The notes beneath the pieces were generated by a model. That model was not told where the DNA came from. It made no database searches and worked only from the letters and a program-made list of their open reading frames with translations. A stretch of 64,000 nt of DNA from Pyrus communis (Eukaryota > Streptophyta > Magnoliopsida > Rosales > Rosaceae). Location: the NCBI RefSeq assembly GCF_963583255.1, contig NC_084811.1:16820088-16884087 (forward strand). The letters are read 5' to 3'. Below, piece after piece: positions 21,939 to 34,881 of the stretch (position 1 is the stretch's first letter; each line of letters opens with the position of its first letter). A program made the position numbers and the translations under genes.

Positions 21939-24900
21939 TGTGACAACCCGTTCCAAATTTTACGTTTTTATTTTATTTTAAAAGCGTGAATTTACGAAAT
22001 TGCCCTAGAGGCAAGGACTTTGACTTCCGTTGACCATCGACTTCAGAGATGTGGGACTTATTCTTTAAGCATATCCTCGTAGTACTCTTTAGTACGAACG
22101 TATAGGCGAAATCCGTTTGCGAGTCCGGATTATAACGGTATACTTATGGACGTTTGAAATTGGTTATTTAAATATTTGAATTCCCACCTTGTGGGATTAG
22201 TGGACCAATTAAATTAAAGCGACAAGGAACCAATTAGAAAATAAAAGTGAAGCTTGCAGCCAATCAAAAAGAAAGAAGAAAAGAAAAGAAAAAAAAAAAA
22301 AAAAAAAAAAAAAGGGAAGAAAGCTTCCCGTGCACCCATACCCGCACCACCGCGAGTCCATCTTCCAAGGCCGATTCCGGCCAACTCCGGTGGAGTTTTT
22401 CAATGCCACCACCACCATCTTGAAGCTCTCATTCCCCTCTACAAAACCCACCCAAGAACCACCTTGATTAACCACGGTATGGGGCGGTTTGAGGCCACGA
22501 AAGTAGACGAAAATCAATGGTGCTCCGGCCACCCTTTTTGATTTTCCGGCAAATCGGCAAAGCAATGGCCGATGCCACCACTTGGGCTTTGTAGCCCATC
22601 ATCCCAGGAGCAAAACCCAACCAACCTTGACCCCGTTGGACCACCGTAGACGACGAATCAACGTCGGGAAGTTTTAGGCACCCGCCGGCTTTGTGGGCAA
22701 AATTGACCATCTTCCGTCCACTTTTGGACTTCGTGGCAGGTGTGAAAGTTGCTCCACTCACTGAGATCTTCAGTTTTGTGAAGTTTGAGAATTTTTGGAA
22801 ATAGTTGGATTTTCCGGCAAGTCGGGGCGGCCGACCGCCACCCGCGGCGGCGCTTGCAGCGGCGTGTGGCCAGTGAGTGGCCAATGCTATTTTTAGGCTA
22901 TGTCGAATGTTTTGAATTCAGTTTTGTCATTTGAATGACGTAGGTTGATAGTTGGAACCTAAATTCGTTATGATACGTTACTTGATAAAAATGTGAATCG
23001 ATGATCCGACCGTTGGATCGTCACCAAAATTGGATACATTATAATATGTAATATTTAAAGATCATAGGAATTTATGGATCGGGAATCCGACTTACGGATC
23101 TTCCTGAATTGGATTTGTAAGTTAGTAAAATAAATGTTCATGGCCACTTGTTTTAGGCAATTGGCGGAGATCTGACCGTTGGATCGTAATGAAATTTTAG
23201 TATGTTATTCTAGAAACATATTGTGGATCATTGGGAGTTTTGGATTGGAAATCTGATATGCGGATCTTCCAGGTCAAGTTATACAGGGTTGTAAACCCTA
23301 CCGTCGATCTTTGATCGACGGTTGACTTGTGGTCAATGGGTATCAAACTATTTTAGAATGTCGTTGAGGTTGTGTTTTATGTGAATTACGTATTCTTCAG
23401 ATAAGAGTTCTGAGATGTATTTGATAATTGGTCACAGGGACCAATCATTCAGGACGCCTCGATGTGTGCACTAGAGAATCATAGCGTGGACTCCAGGTAA
23501 GTGGATCTTTTCCTTTTTATCGTACATATTGTTGAGAGTTCTATCGACACTTTTAAATTGATTAGGTATATTACTTTCATATATAATTATTGTGAATGCT
23601 TGAAGTACCTATATGAACTACGAATGGCTTGATCCCTATTTAGGGTACGTAGGCAGTCTAACGAGACGTTAGATGCAGCCATAAAATATTTGAGACAAAA
23701 GCCTTGCTTGGGAAATTGAGTAAGGCGAAGGAAATTGGTAAAGGCAAGTTTTAGTTTTATGAATTAGTTAGCTAAATTAGTGTTAATTGGGTCGTCATGG
23801 ATAATTATCCCTGAAAATATGTAGTTTGGGAGTAGGGCGTTATTGATTGTACACTTCTCACTGTATTGTTTATAATTGAACATGCTACGACATGGTTGAG
23901 TATTAGATTGCATCATGGTATATCAATATGTATATTACTTGCATATAATTATTGGGAATGCTTTTAAGTGCAAAGGTGAACTCAGGACACCCAGGTAAGT
24001 TCAGGTGAGTTTATGGTACTAGTTGAATCGATTGCGTTATAACATGACTACAGTTATGTGTTAGGCAACTTCGATACTGTCCTACTGGTTGCCATGAGTT
24101 GCACATGTTATATTGAGATGCATTGAGAGCTCATAAACCTGCACCCCGGTGTTAGTGCTCCCGCCCGTGGCCAGGGCACAGTCCTTCACGTGATGTTCAC
24201 CTCCCGCACCTTACGCTCACCTTGGATCCAAGGTAGGTGCACAGTCCTGTCGTACAGACCACTTTAGGTGGTTCCGACTCGTAGGTGACCCGCGATTATT
24301 CGCCCAGTCTTCACGTGATCGTAGCACTTGAGCGTATTTATTTACACCCAGTCCTGTCGTACATACCACTTTAGGTGGTTCCGACTCGTGTGCAGGTATA
24401 CTTATTGAGCTATATGCTAGCCAGGACTGATGAGATATAAATAAGTCGTACAGGTCACTATAGGTGACTCCGACTTATATGCTAGCCAGGATTGATGAGA
24501 TATAGATAAGTCGTACAGGTCACTAGAGGTGACTCCGATTTATATGCTAGCCAGGATTGATGAGATATAGATAAGTTGTACAGGTCACTATAGGTGACTC
24601 CGACTTATATGCTAGCCAGGATTGATGAGATATAGATAAGTCGTACAGGTCACTAGAGGTGACTCCGACTTATATGCTAGCTAGGATTGATGAGATATGG
24701 ATAAGTCGCACAGGTCACTAGAGGTGACTCTGACTTATATGCTAGCCATGATTGATGAGATACGGATAAGTTGTACATGTCATTTTAGATGACTCTGACT
24801 GATATATCACTTTGTATTGATTTAGTTCATTTGGCCTACTTATTAATGTATGGTGGAGTTAATGGCAAACCGTGGTTTTGGTGATTTCTGAGTATGGTTT

Positions 24901-25331
24901 GGATATATGTATATATGTTGTATTGTCTTATGGAAAACGATACGGGTTTTACATTTAGGGGCATTACTTTTAGAGAGGTAATAACTTTGGGAAGCTTGGT
25001 TTTATTGCTTACTCACACCTTCTGTTTGGTGCCCTCCAGGTTTTAGCTGCTGAGTTTGTATCGACAAGAATCTGTGACGAATCTTAGTATTGATGGATAT
25101 TTTTGAGGGTATGATTCTTACCCATACTACTGTACCTTACTTATGCTCTGACATCGCGTGTGAAATGGGTTTGCTCCCACTCGTAGCGCACTCTGGTACT
25201 TAGACACTTTTAGATTCAAATTTATTCACTTTTTGTACACTATCACATTTTATGGCTTCGTCACCTTCCAGGTGTCGGCCAGCACAGCTCGATTCAGGGT
25301 CCAAGTGGACTTTCTGGGTCGGGGTGTGTCA
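21939..25331 (+). mobile_element. 3.39-kb solo LTR of a second family, TSD CCTAG
   Basis: It begins TGTGACAACCCG and ends GGGGTGTGTCA, with CCTAG on both sides (21934-21938 and 25332-25336). It contains an A-rich run (22289-22313), a GC-rich transcribed-looking segment (22330-22880), a hairpin-rich region and a 65-bp array (24416-24805). The size fits long-LTR chromoviruses (Tekay/Del type), but the family is not proven because no coding region is present. Confidence 0.88.
24416..24805 (+). repeat. 65-bp tandem array, six copies, each with a hairpin
   Basis: Units start GCTAGCCAGGATTGATGAG at 24416, 24481, 24546, 24611, 24676 and 24741, an exact 65-bp period. Each unit carries a two-tier inverted repeat: AAGTCG..CGACTT outside and GTCAC-5 nt-GTGAC inside. 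The last unit is the most diverged. Related single hairpins (GACCAC..GTGGTT) lie just upstream and in 12130-12350. Confidence 0.92.
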
Positions 25332-25591
25332 CCTAGAGTCTAAATTGAGTCTTTTGGATTGTTTGATATTGTTTTGAGTCTTTTAAATTTGTCTTGAGTC
25401 ATATAAGTTTAGTTAAGAGTGTTTGAGTTTGTTTAAGTGTTTTTAAACATATGTTTGTATCTTTGAGTCAGTTTTCATTGGATTAGCAATCCCTCCTAAT
25501 CCCCAGCGTAGAACGATCCCTACTTGTATCTATACTACAATTGTCAAAAAGAGGGTTTAATTTGTGTGCTAATATTTATCACATCAATAAT

Positions 25592-25685
25592 GTGATTTAA
25601 CTTTGCCTTTGGCGAAAATCGAACTTAAAGCCTTTCACTTATAAATGAAAAGAAATACCACTAAACCATAGTACTAAGTGACGTC
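25592..25685 (-). mobile_element. 5' part of tRNA-derived SINE-like element, split by solo LTR
   Basis: On the minus strand it has an A-box-like TGGTTTAGTGG (complement 25659-25669) and a B-box-like AGTTCGATTTTCGC (complement about 25612-25625), spaced as in tRNA-derived SINEs. The remainder lies at about 20000-20078, across the solo LTR insertion. A related copy in plus orientation follows at 25925. Confidence 0.5.
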
Positions 25686-25924
25686 ATACTTGAAAAAGTT
25701 AAAATATGAGATTTCTAGGAGGATTGTTTATCCTGTATCTATATAATCCTTCATTCTCTATCCTTTTATATCCCTATTCTTTCTCATGGTAAAAAACACG
25801 CTCCAACTTGAATATCATTAACCTATGATACTATTGCTCCCCTTACTCTTATGGAAGAAGGGATCTCTTGTAAGGCTCATTTTCTAATGTATTTTATTGT
25901 TTCAATCATTTATTTTTAAATTCT
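25686..25924. other. Unassigned sequence between two SINE-like copies
   Basis: AT-rich with no credible ORF; I see no recognisable element. It separates two inverted copies of the same SINE-like sequence. Confidence 0.4.
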
Positions 25925-26035
25925 TAGGTGCAGTTCTACGGTCTAGTGATATTCCTCTTTACTTGTAAGTAAGAGACCTTATATTCGATTCTCGCCAAAG
26001 GCAAATTCAAACCAAATTATTATGACTAGCTTACT
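25925..26035 (+). mobile_element. SINE-like element, plus orientation
   Basis: It contains ACGGTCTAGTGATATTCC (A-box-like, about 25938-25955) and ATTCGATTCTCGCC (B-box-like, about 25983-25996), followed by AAAGGCAAATTCAAACC. It is the same sequence as the split minus-strand copy. RNA polymerase III promoter function is inferred. Confidence 0.45.
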
Positions 26036-26894
26036 AGCAATTGAATGACCCTCCAAATGCTTTGCTACTATATGATTATGCACTCCAATAACTACCATCA
26101 ATGTCCAATCATCATCAGTTGCTAGCTTCTTACCCTAATCCCTAGCTTTGTTCCAAAATTCCTTCTATCCTCATTTTTATTTATTTATTTATTTTGATGA
26201 TTTTAAATTATATATTGTTCATTCCTTTCACAATTCAATGTAAGTCTAGGACTCGTATTACTTTTTTGCACCCAAGCCAACCTATTATTATTACATATTT
26301 TTTAGATTCTTATCAGTCATTTTACAAATGAGCAAACTTGTTATTAAAATCTTCATTTAAAAGTAGATGGGGAGATAAAACACTAGGGTGGAAATAACAA
26401 CACTCAAAATTATTTGAGGGATCCTTCAATAGTAGGGGACCGTAGATTAAAACATCTAAATGTGGATTTATAGTCCCAATCTGGTGTTGATAAAGGGTGT
26501 AATGAAAATTTAATATATACTACAAGAGGCCCTCTACATAGTGATAGACAGGAGTGTTGTTATTGCACTAGGTGTGGGTTCGAACCCCATCGTTTGGAAA
26601 AAAAAAAATAATAATAAATAAATATATACTATAAAACTTAATTTGCCTTGAAATAATTACCGTTCATAACACAGTGTTGTTCCAGTTTTACCCTCCCTTA
26701 GTTTCTGTTATTTCAAGTCTGCCACGGTCTGTTTATATATATGTCAAATTTTTGTTTCTCCGTTTCTTCCTCATGCCTTCTCTCTTCTCTTCTATGCGCG
26801 ACTCACCACCCCTCCCAACCACGACTATTGTAAAACGACCACCACACCCCTCTTAGTCAAGTTGTAGCAAGAAAATGATAATAATTTGAAAGGC
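26036..26894. other. AT-rich intergenic sequence with a tRNA-like B-box and A-rich tail
   Basis: No credible ORF. At about 26570-26595 GTGGGTTCGAACCCC matches a perfect B-box and is followed after a few bases by an A-rich tail (26599-26630), suggesting a second type of SINE 3' end. No clear A-box is seen. The rest is unassigned. Confidence 0.35.
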
Positions 26895-29409
26895 TGATGC
26901 GAGAATTATACGCACACAAATTAAGCCCTCTTTTTATCAATTGTAGCAAGTATGTAAGTAGGGATCGTTCTGGACCGGGGATTAGGAGGGATTGTTAATC
27001 ACTTGGATTTGACTCAAAAACGTAAAAACACAATATAAAACACTATACTAGACTCAAAGAATGCAAAACTAAACTTTAAAACACTAAAACAAACCAAAAG
27101 ACTCAAACATCACCCAAAACACTCAAAACTGCCTTAAAAACACTTTCTGGGCAGTTTTGAGCACTTTGGTGAATTTGGACGAAATTATGTAATAAATTGA
27201 ATCAAAACACTTAGAAACATAAACTAAAACACTTTCTAACTAAATTGGACAATAAAGTAAAGGGGGATTGAGTTTTGACGAATTTAAAACTAAAACAGAA
27301 ACTTGGAAACAAAACAGATTGTACAAACGAAATTGATGGAATAGAATGATGAAAAACTAGTTAGAGGGTTCCTTATCCACACATGAACATAAGCATATAA
27401 TTTGACTCCCAGTTATGACTTCAACAAACGATGAATGACAATGCTCCAAGTTAATTAGGTCCGCTTAAATTAACTTTCAGATTTCCCTAGATTCATTGGA
27501 TTGAATGGGATACGCATTACAACCAAATTATTCCTAATCAAAGTCCCTAACATGGAATACGCATGATAGAGACATTCAACAAAGATCATTAAGTTCAACG
27601 GAAATCATAAACATCGACTAGGCATTCATAACTATGGAATACGCATGTTAGTCCAGCCTAGGGTTTACTAAACACAATCGTGACTAGCGATTTTTACTAC
27701 TCATGAATATAAGTTCATAACGATTAGGTGAAATTCCCTTATATCCTAGCATCAAGTTTAGGCATGCAAATTAAGTGTCGACCCTCAACCCACATACATA
27801 AACAAGTTCTTAATCAAAACAGAAAAGTAACCCACATCTAAAATTCATGAATTCATAAATGGAGTAAATCAAATCATAACCAACATATGTTCATGGCTTC
27901 AAATTCGCCTCTAACTAAAAAGAAATTAGTTTCACATGTTTAATATAATTGAATAACAAGTTAAATTAAACATGAAAACAGAAACAAGAAAAGAAAGAAC
28001 AAATGGATGGAAAGTTAGCTACGGGGTTCATCTCCACATATGTTATACTTGCATAATAAAACGATTTCCAATTGCATTTCAATAAATCATTAATTCTCAA
28101 CACTCCAAGTTAACCGTGATGCACTAATTAACCTTCAAATCTTCCTAACGTTATTGAATTGGATGATTGCATACGACAACCCAAAACATTCCCCACAAGT
28201 CCCCTACATGATTGCATAATAGAGATACAAGCAAGAATCATTACGCTCTATGAAAATTATAAGTGTTGACGAGGCATTCGTTACTATGATTGCATGAAAC
28301 TTATGCCAAGAATTCGTTTAACGCGATTGTTTATAAGCAACCTCCACTACTTGTGAATATAAGTTCGTAACTATTAGGTGAAACTCACTTATATTCTAGC
28401 GTCATATTCATGCATGAAAATTAAGCGCGCATTCTCAATAAACATACATAAATAAGTTATCAATCAAACGGTTAAACAAATTGAATCCACAACTTATGAA
28501 ACGCAATTAGAAGTAATCAAATCAAAATGCAAGCATAAACATATATTTCGAATTACCCCCTAGCCAAGGGGGTTTTAGTTCCTCATGGTACAAAACAAAG
28601 AGAATCAAAGAAACACCTAAACATTCCAACAACTCAAACTTGAATTGTATGAACGTTTAGGCCCTCTTATCTTCCATTCCTCATTCGTACAAAACAAAGA
28701 GTATTGAAATTAAACATTGAAATCAAAGAAACACCTAAACATTCCAACAACTCAAACTTGAATTGTATGAACGTTTAGGCATTCTTCTCTTCCTCTTCGT
28801 TGTAGCACAAGGTCTAGGGATAGTTTGATGGTGTGAATGGGTTGGGGAGTGGTGGAAATGGAAGGATGGTGTTTGGATTGTAAGGGAGAGTCACGGCAAG
28901 GGTGGTGTTATGGTCTACATTTCTGCAATGGATGACTGTATGATATGATAAGTGAATGATATGATAAGTGAATGATATGATAAGTGAATGATATGATAAG
29001 TGGATGATATGATAAGTGGTGAATGATAAGTGGATGATATGATAAGTGGTGAATGATATGTAATGATATGTGGGAGTGTGGCTGAAATGAAGAAGTGGAA
29101 TGTTGGAATGTTATGCACGGCTAAGGATATAGGAAAGGTTTAAATGTCCTAAAACTAAAGGGAACAAGGTTCCAACACTTTGGTCTTCAATTAGGTCTTC
29201 AATTTCGTCCAACACTTTGGCTCCAAGCATAAGCTATCCATCCTAAGCCCAAAAGTGCTCCAAAAGTCTCCAAAATGCATCTTTTTGCTCCTTTAGCCCT
29301 TTGGACCTACAAACACACGAAAATAGCTTAAAGTACTAAAATAACTAAAGAAACATAACGTAAATGCACGAGAACAAGTCATTTAAGTCGCATGAATATG
29401 CTCCTATCA
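26895..29409 (-). mobile_element. Solo chimeric Athila-like LTR, TSD AAGGC
   Basis: TGATGCGAG..CTCCTATCA, 2515 bp, with AAGGC at 26890-26894 and 29410-29414. It is longer than its relatives because the central LTR region occurs twice: one version at about 27340-27990 (of the TAACTAAAAAGAAATTAG subtype) and a second at about 28010-28600 (of the CCCTAGCCAAGGGGG subtype). The GAACGTTTAGG block is also doubled (28645, 28770). A GATAAGTGAATGATAT repeat lies at about 28930-29070. Confidence 0.9.
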
Positions 29410-29414
29410 AAGGC

Positions 29415-30403
29415 TCGGCATTGCTCATGGATTTACTATTTGTTGGAATTTTCAGAATTTTGGGCCATTGGTGGAAGAAGTTGGTTGCTTGACATTTTGA
29501 GGTACATAATTCTACACCCAGTTCACTTTGAGCTTTATTTTTAATTTAGCTTTCAGTTTTGTTTTAAGTTTTATTATATTGAAACTAAAATGTATAGATT
29601 TCTCAATGGATTGAAGGAAAAAAAAAATGGTAATTTGGTTTATTTAACCCCTCCAAAATTTGAAGTTATGTATTTTATTTGTATTAATAAATTGCCAAAG
29701 AGTAGTTTTAATAATTGAGAAATATGTGTTATATGTGCTTACATGACAAATTCATCATAGAGAATCGTTTGGTTTTGAAATTCCATTGACAGCTATGGTT
29801 TTTTATGGGATTGAATTTGTGACCGAGAAAAGACATGATCTGGATTCGTTTGGTTTTGAAATTCCATCAAAAGCTATGGTTTTTGTGAGATTGATTTTGT
29901 GAGGGAGATGACATGACCTTCTAATTTGTTTTTTTCTTTGTCACCCTCATTCTTCAAATTCCATTAAAATCTCGCAATTTGCCATTTTCTATATTAGCTT
30001 GAAAGTTTTTCTTATATTGAATATTTCGTGAATTTGATCATTGGGATTGGTTCTAAAATTACAATTTGTTTGAGCAATGACAAATTTGGATTGATTTTGA
30101 AATTCCATCACTATGCAAAATTGCAAAGGGGTGATCAAATGAAACACATAGTTTCGATACACCTGGTTAAGGCATTGGAATTCCATCATTAATAATTTGA
30201 AAATGCCAAAAAAATTCCTTTCTTTTAAGCAGCATATTGATGAAGTTGACCCAACCTAAGATAACAACATCTATGTATATATACAAGAAAAAAACCGTTG
30301 GACAATTATATATACATAGTTCATATCAAAATTTATTTACGTAGTTCATATGAAAAGATAGGTGTTCGTAGCATAAGCAAATACACAACTTATTTATAAA
30401 AAT
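29415..30403. other. Unassigned AT-rich sequence
   Basis: No credible ORF. There is an imperfect tandem duplication of about 75 bp around TTCGTTTGGTTTTGAAATTCCAT (copies near 29765 and 29842, with a related piece near 30090). No element ends are recognised. Confidence 0.4.
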
Positions 30404-30408
30404 CTCAA

Positions 30409-31801
30409 TGTTGAGTGCATAAAGTTATACTTTTATGCCCTCTTTTGCTTAGGTTTTCTACTTAAAATCTCTATGCATCACAAGGTATTTTGTTGTTTGT
30501 ATTGTATTTCAGGATGAAAGTAAGGGCTTCAAGAAATCATCTTGTTTTGAATATTGTAACAAGTGGCCCAAGATCCGCCAGAAAAGGTCCTTGCAAAACA
30601 GCTAACTTGTGAGCTTTGTCCCAAAGTGCTCAGAACGAATTAGAAAATGGGCCATATATGGTTGGAAAGCCCTGGAAGTCTTCTTTCTGATGGTCTTTAC
30701 AGCTTGTGATTTGGAGATTTCGACAAGAAGTTATAACATAATAAAGAGGATGTGTTCAGTTACAAATTCTGATAACAGCTAGTTTTCAGTTACTCCAATA
30801 CTAGTTATAAATGAAAGTCAATTCAAGGATGTAAATGTGTCGGATGTTAGATAAGTCCTAAGCCTTTTAATAGGAGAAAAATACTCAACAGAATGAGAAG
30901 AATCTGGAGAGAGAGAGAGCATGAGTCTTCGGCCTTAAGCAGTTTCTAGGTTCTAACTTTCCTAACTTTTTATGTATTTTGTTTTTATGGATATTTAGGG
31001 CTGCTTTGAAGCCCTAGACATGATTGAATTAATGTTATGATGCAGATTTAGTTTATCAATTTCATTTGCAAGCTAGAATCAGTTTTCTGTTTCAATCATT
31101 TCAAGCACATATTTTCAAGCTTAGCTACCTTGTTTATGTTTGCTTTCTATTGAGAATGATAAGGGTGACTGCCATATCTTCTTTCATTCATTAGCAACAT
31201 GTGGTTAGGTTCATAACTAATCATGTAAATTGATTCCATGAAGTTCTAGGATAAACGCCATGTTCTAGGGTTCATGTGATGCTCGTAATCCTCTTTGTTC
31301 TTAATGAGTTTCTAAGTGCTAGATCTGAGTATATGCCATGCTAGGTTGCACCTACAAATATAAGTTTTATGTATATGCCATGCATCTAACATGCAAAGTA
31401 AGAGAGGATTCATACAATCTAGTTATATGCCATGCTAGATATATGAACATCTTAGTTGTGCATTTGAAAGAGATAAGTTAAAAGATCAAATCATTGATTC
31501 AGGAATGTTTAGGGGAAGGCCTTTGTTTATTTGAAGTTAGATTTATGTGCTAAAAACATTTTAACCTATTCCATGTCTTAGGTTTGTTGTTAGATAGTTC
31601 TAATTTTTCCCTTTTCTTTCTGTTTTTATTTCTTTTCCAAAATTACTCAAACCCCCCATTTTAAGTCATAGGAGTCTTTAACTAATGCTAATTTGTAAGA
31701 GTAAAAGGTTTTACTAAGTTGTTTCTCAGTCCCTGTGGTTCGACACCCTTACTTGTCCTGCTATACTATCCTTATATTTGCACTCGAAAGGAACTTCAAC
31801 A
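30409..31801 (+). mobile_element. Solo LTR of the Q family, TSD CTCAA
   Basis: It begins TGTTGAGTGCATAAAG and ends GAAAGGAACTTCAACA, with CTCAA at 30404-30408 and 31802-31806. Its end (GTGGTTCGACACCCTTACTTGT) is the reverse complement of the start of the Q LTR at 31842, so it is the same or a close family in the opposite orientation. 1393 bp, no internal region. Confidence 0.88.
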
Positions 31802-31841
31802 CTCAACGTTAGTTAAGCTCTTTATCATTGAAACTACATAA

Positions 31842-33151
31842 TGTTGTGTTCCTTTCAAATACAATATATGGTTAGTATAACGGCACAAGTAAGGGTGTCG
31901 AACCACAAGGACTGATTAGACCTTTATAAATTACTAGCCCTAAAAGAACCCTAACTAAACAATGAAAATAACAAATTGAATGTAGGTTTTGTGCTGTTAA
32001 TGAGAATAACTAAAAATGCAACAAAAATATAACAACAAATGATATGTTGATTGAGAAACGATGAGGATGGGTTCAGGGATTTCAAGTTCACCATTACAAA
32101 ACCAATTCCATGTTTATAAAGTTAAACCATATTCAATTACCAACCTGTTTCCAGAGTTTGTTTTACATATATATGATTAGCCATATGATGTGTGGTTTTG
32201 ATCAAATTCTCCTAATCTACAACCTAATTGGGATGTTCAACTTCGGTTCCAAATTAAGAGTCTTTAGCATGCAAGAAAACATTAAAGAACCAAAGAAAAT
32301 ACATGGCAGGATGTTTGCATAGCATTCTCTTCATTCATGCACATGTCTACCAAGATTAAGCATGATGTTTACTATAATCTTGATCAAATGATCTGTAAGA
32401 AATCCTAATGGTGATCAATCATTAAAATTAACAAACAAATTTAACAAAAGATTCAGTGAATGAAACAAGAGACAGATTGATGAATTGAAAATTTTAACAT
32501 AAAAACATGGGTTAATTGTGCAAGGTTACATTGAAATCCCTAGCTATGAATTTAGTTTGACATCATGTTCACATAGATGAAATTTGAAATACACAACATG
32601 AGTGAAATAAATCAAAGAGAGAAGAAACCTTTGAAGCAATTCTGATGTTTAACTTTTCCAAGAACAGCTTGTTGGGATGAGTCTTCGGTGATGTTGGAGT
32701 GTATAGAATGGGTGGAGTTTTAAGTGTGGATGAAAAGAGAGAAAAATACTGACTAGAGTTGTGAAATTTGCTCAGAATTAAAGGTTGTGTAAAAGTGGCT
32801 GAAAGGCTAGGTTTTATAATGTTCAAGAGGCTGTTACAGATTGCCAATACATCCCGGTAATTGGGCATTTAATTCCCACATTTTTTTTTTTTTTTGCTGT
32901 TATTGGTCGTATAAGGGGCCATATTTATCACCATATTTAGTTTCCACTTTTAATTTTTTGTCTACATCAGCATCCTTATTCAATTCTTCACTTTCAGCAC
33001 CATTTTGCCTTATTTGTCCTCAAGTAAGCTCCAAAATACGATTAGCTGCACATTAACACAAAAGAGGGTAAAATGCAATGAGTTTAACTCAGAAATATCA
33101 CAAGGGGACTAGGAATGGATGGTATAAATGTATGAAATATATGAGTTATCA
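31842..33151 (-). mobile_element. 3' LTR of element Q, 1310 bp
   Basis: It starts TGTTGTGTTCCTTTC and ends TATGAGTTATCA. Immediately to the right is AATACCCCCAAACC, the complement of a polypurine tract, which fixes its identity as a 3' LTR on the minus strand. Confidence 0.8.
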
Positions 33152-34881
33152 AATACCCCCAAACCTGGGTTTTGCTGGTCCTTGAGCAAAACTAAAATTG
33201 AAAACAAATAAAACAAAGAAAAATCTAACTAGACCACTTTCGCTGCCTAAACAATTGCAGTGAGCATGTGCAACAAGCCATTAAACCTCCAGGTGTCCCT
33301 AGTAGGAGGAGCTGTGTCTCCTGAGTGTTTACAGCAATGACACCCACAAACATCTACAAACTCGACAAATAAATTGGTTAAAACTCACTTGAAACAAACT
33401 AATAAGAACCAATGAATGCTTAGTCATATCATCAAACAAAACACTGCCACTTAAAAGAATTATATCATGTGTGTAATGTAAAAGAATTGCTCCATGACTC
33501 ATGACTTCAAAAGCACCATACTCAAAGATTGAAGATAGAATTCGCCTCAACTCTAATTCTCACAGATTGTCACTCAAATTCACTTAGGTCTTATGGTTTT
33601 GTCTCTTATCAAACATATATGAGTGAAGTTATGTAAAAGGGAATCAAAATTCTCATATATAAAATATGAAATAAAAGCACAATTTCTGAATATATCCCAT
33701 GAAAGGAATCAAACACTAAGAATATGGATAGCACACATGCTTACTAGCACTCATGAATATATCCCCAAAGATCAGCTCAGTCTTTCATAAGGTTGTAATG
33801 TTAGCTTAGGCTAGGGGCTACTAAAGAATGGATAGGAAATACTAGAGCCTGGGACATACCAAAGTGTTTTTGTTGTGAAACCAGCAAGCTCTCCTCTTGA
33901 ATTGATCCTCATTGCTTGTTCTTGGTGACCAAGACACTGGTACGATAATGAAGGATTTGGAAATTGCATCTTATTTATTCATTTTTTTTTCTTTTTCTTT
34001 TTCTTTTGAAACTTTTTTTCTTTCTTGTTTTGCAATTCAAGCACATGTTACTTCGGTACACGCCACACTCTTGATCTAGAGCTCAATCTATCTTTGTCTT
34101 CATCACTTTGGTATTCTCCAAACTATAAGGTATGGCTGTAATGGGCTAAAATGGGTAGAGTTTGGTGTAGGTGATAAAAGAATAAGTTAAAAGTGTTTGG
34201 CTGCAAAAGAGATGAATGGAACACACAAAGGGTTGGGAATAAAGCCATTTGGTGGTTAAAACATGCATAGCCTAACATTGTCTCAGTGCGTTCACTCCTA
34301 AGTGATAACAAGCACATGGTATCTGCAACAGAGAATTATTCTTAGTATTCAATCAACGACAAAATAATGAGATCATTTAAAGTGAATTTGAAAGAAGAAG
34401 ATAGGAGTAGAAACATTTTAAACCCTCTCAAAGATGCAAATAGGCTTAAAATAGCTCACTAGGGTAGTCTCCACTATTCTTCTTCCATAATTTCAGCATG
34501 ACACTTTAATCACCATAATTCAAGGGTAATAACTTTGTGAACTACAAAAATTATGATATGGAACTTTTCATGACAGCACCATAGTCATATTGTATACACA
34601 GCCATCATATGCATTCACATTAGTAAGCAAAAGCAAACTTTGACCAAAATGCAAAATCAAAAGAAAATTTTCAATTTCCAACACCCCCAAACCTTAACTA
34701 AACATTGTCCTCGATGATTAAAAATGAATGGAACGCATGCAATACGAATAGGTAGAGTGCACATGGAATGAAAATAAAACAAAAACAAAAATACACAATT
34801 AAAAGGAAAGGACACAAACCCAGTTAGGTTGCCTCCTAGCAAGTGCTTTATTTAATGTCTAGGCAAGACATGACAACATGT
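33152..34881 (-). other. 3' non-coding region of element Q
   Basis: No credible ORF. It starts with the PPT complement, has a homopolymer-rich patch (33984-34025), a second CCCCCAAACC motif near 34684 beside CATTGTCCTCGATG, and a diverged post-pol block GGTTGCCTCCTAGCAAGTGC near 34826. The order parallels the 3' region of element A. Confidence 0.55.

Larger units (their letters stand above)
20079..25586 (+). mobile_element. Solo Athila-like LTR, TSD ATAAT, itself interrupted
   Basis: It begins TGATAGGAGCATATTTAGG and ends TTATCACATCA. ATAAT flanks both sides (20074-20078 and 25587-25591). Removing the nested LTR at 21939-25331 and one copy of its TSD leaves about 2.1 kb. There is no PBS or internal sequence, so it is a solo LTR. 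Confidence 0.92.

Noticed and set aside
22209..22884. ORFs in the GC-rich section of the second-family solo LTR
   Set aside because: Both strands are open, composition is biased, no domain is visible, and a poly(A) run lies inside; a non-coding LTR section is more likely.
26570..26595. Perfect B-box considered as a tRNA gene
   Set aside because: No tRNA-like cloverleaf or A-box is visible upstream and an A-rich tail follows, fitting a SINE remnant.
29415..30403. Possible host gene in the unassigned stretch
   Set aside because: Only short AT-rich frames exist, without domain, codon regularity or splice-consistent exons that I could support.
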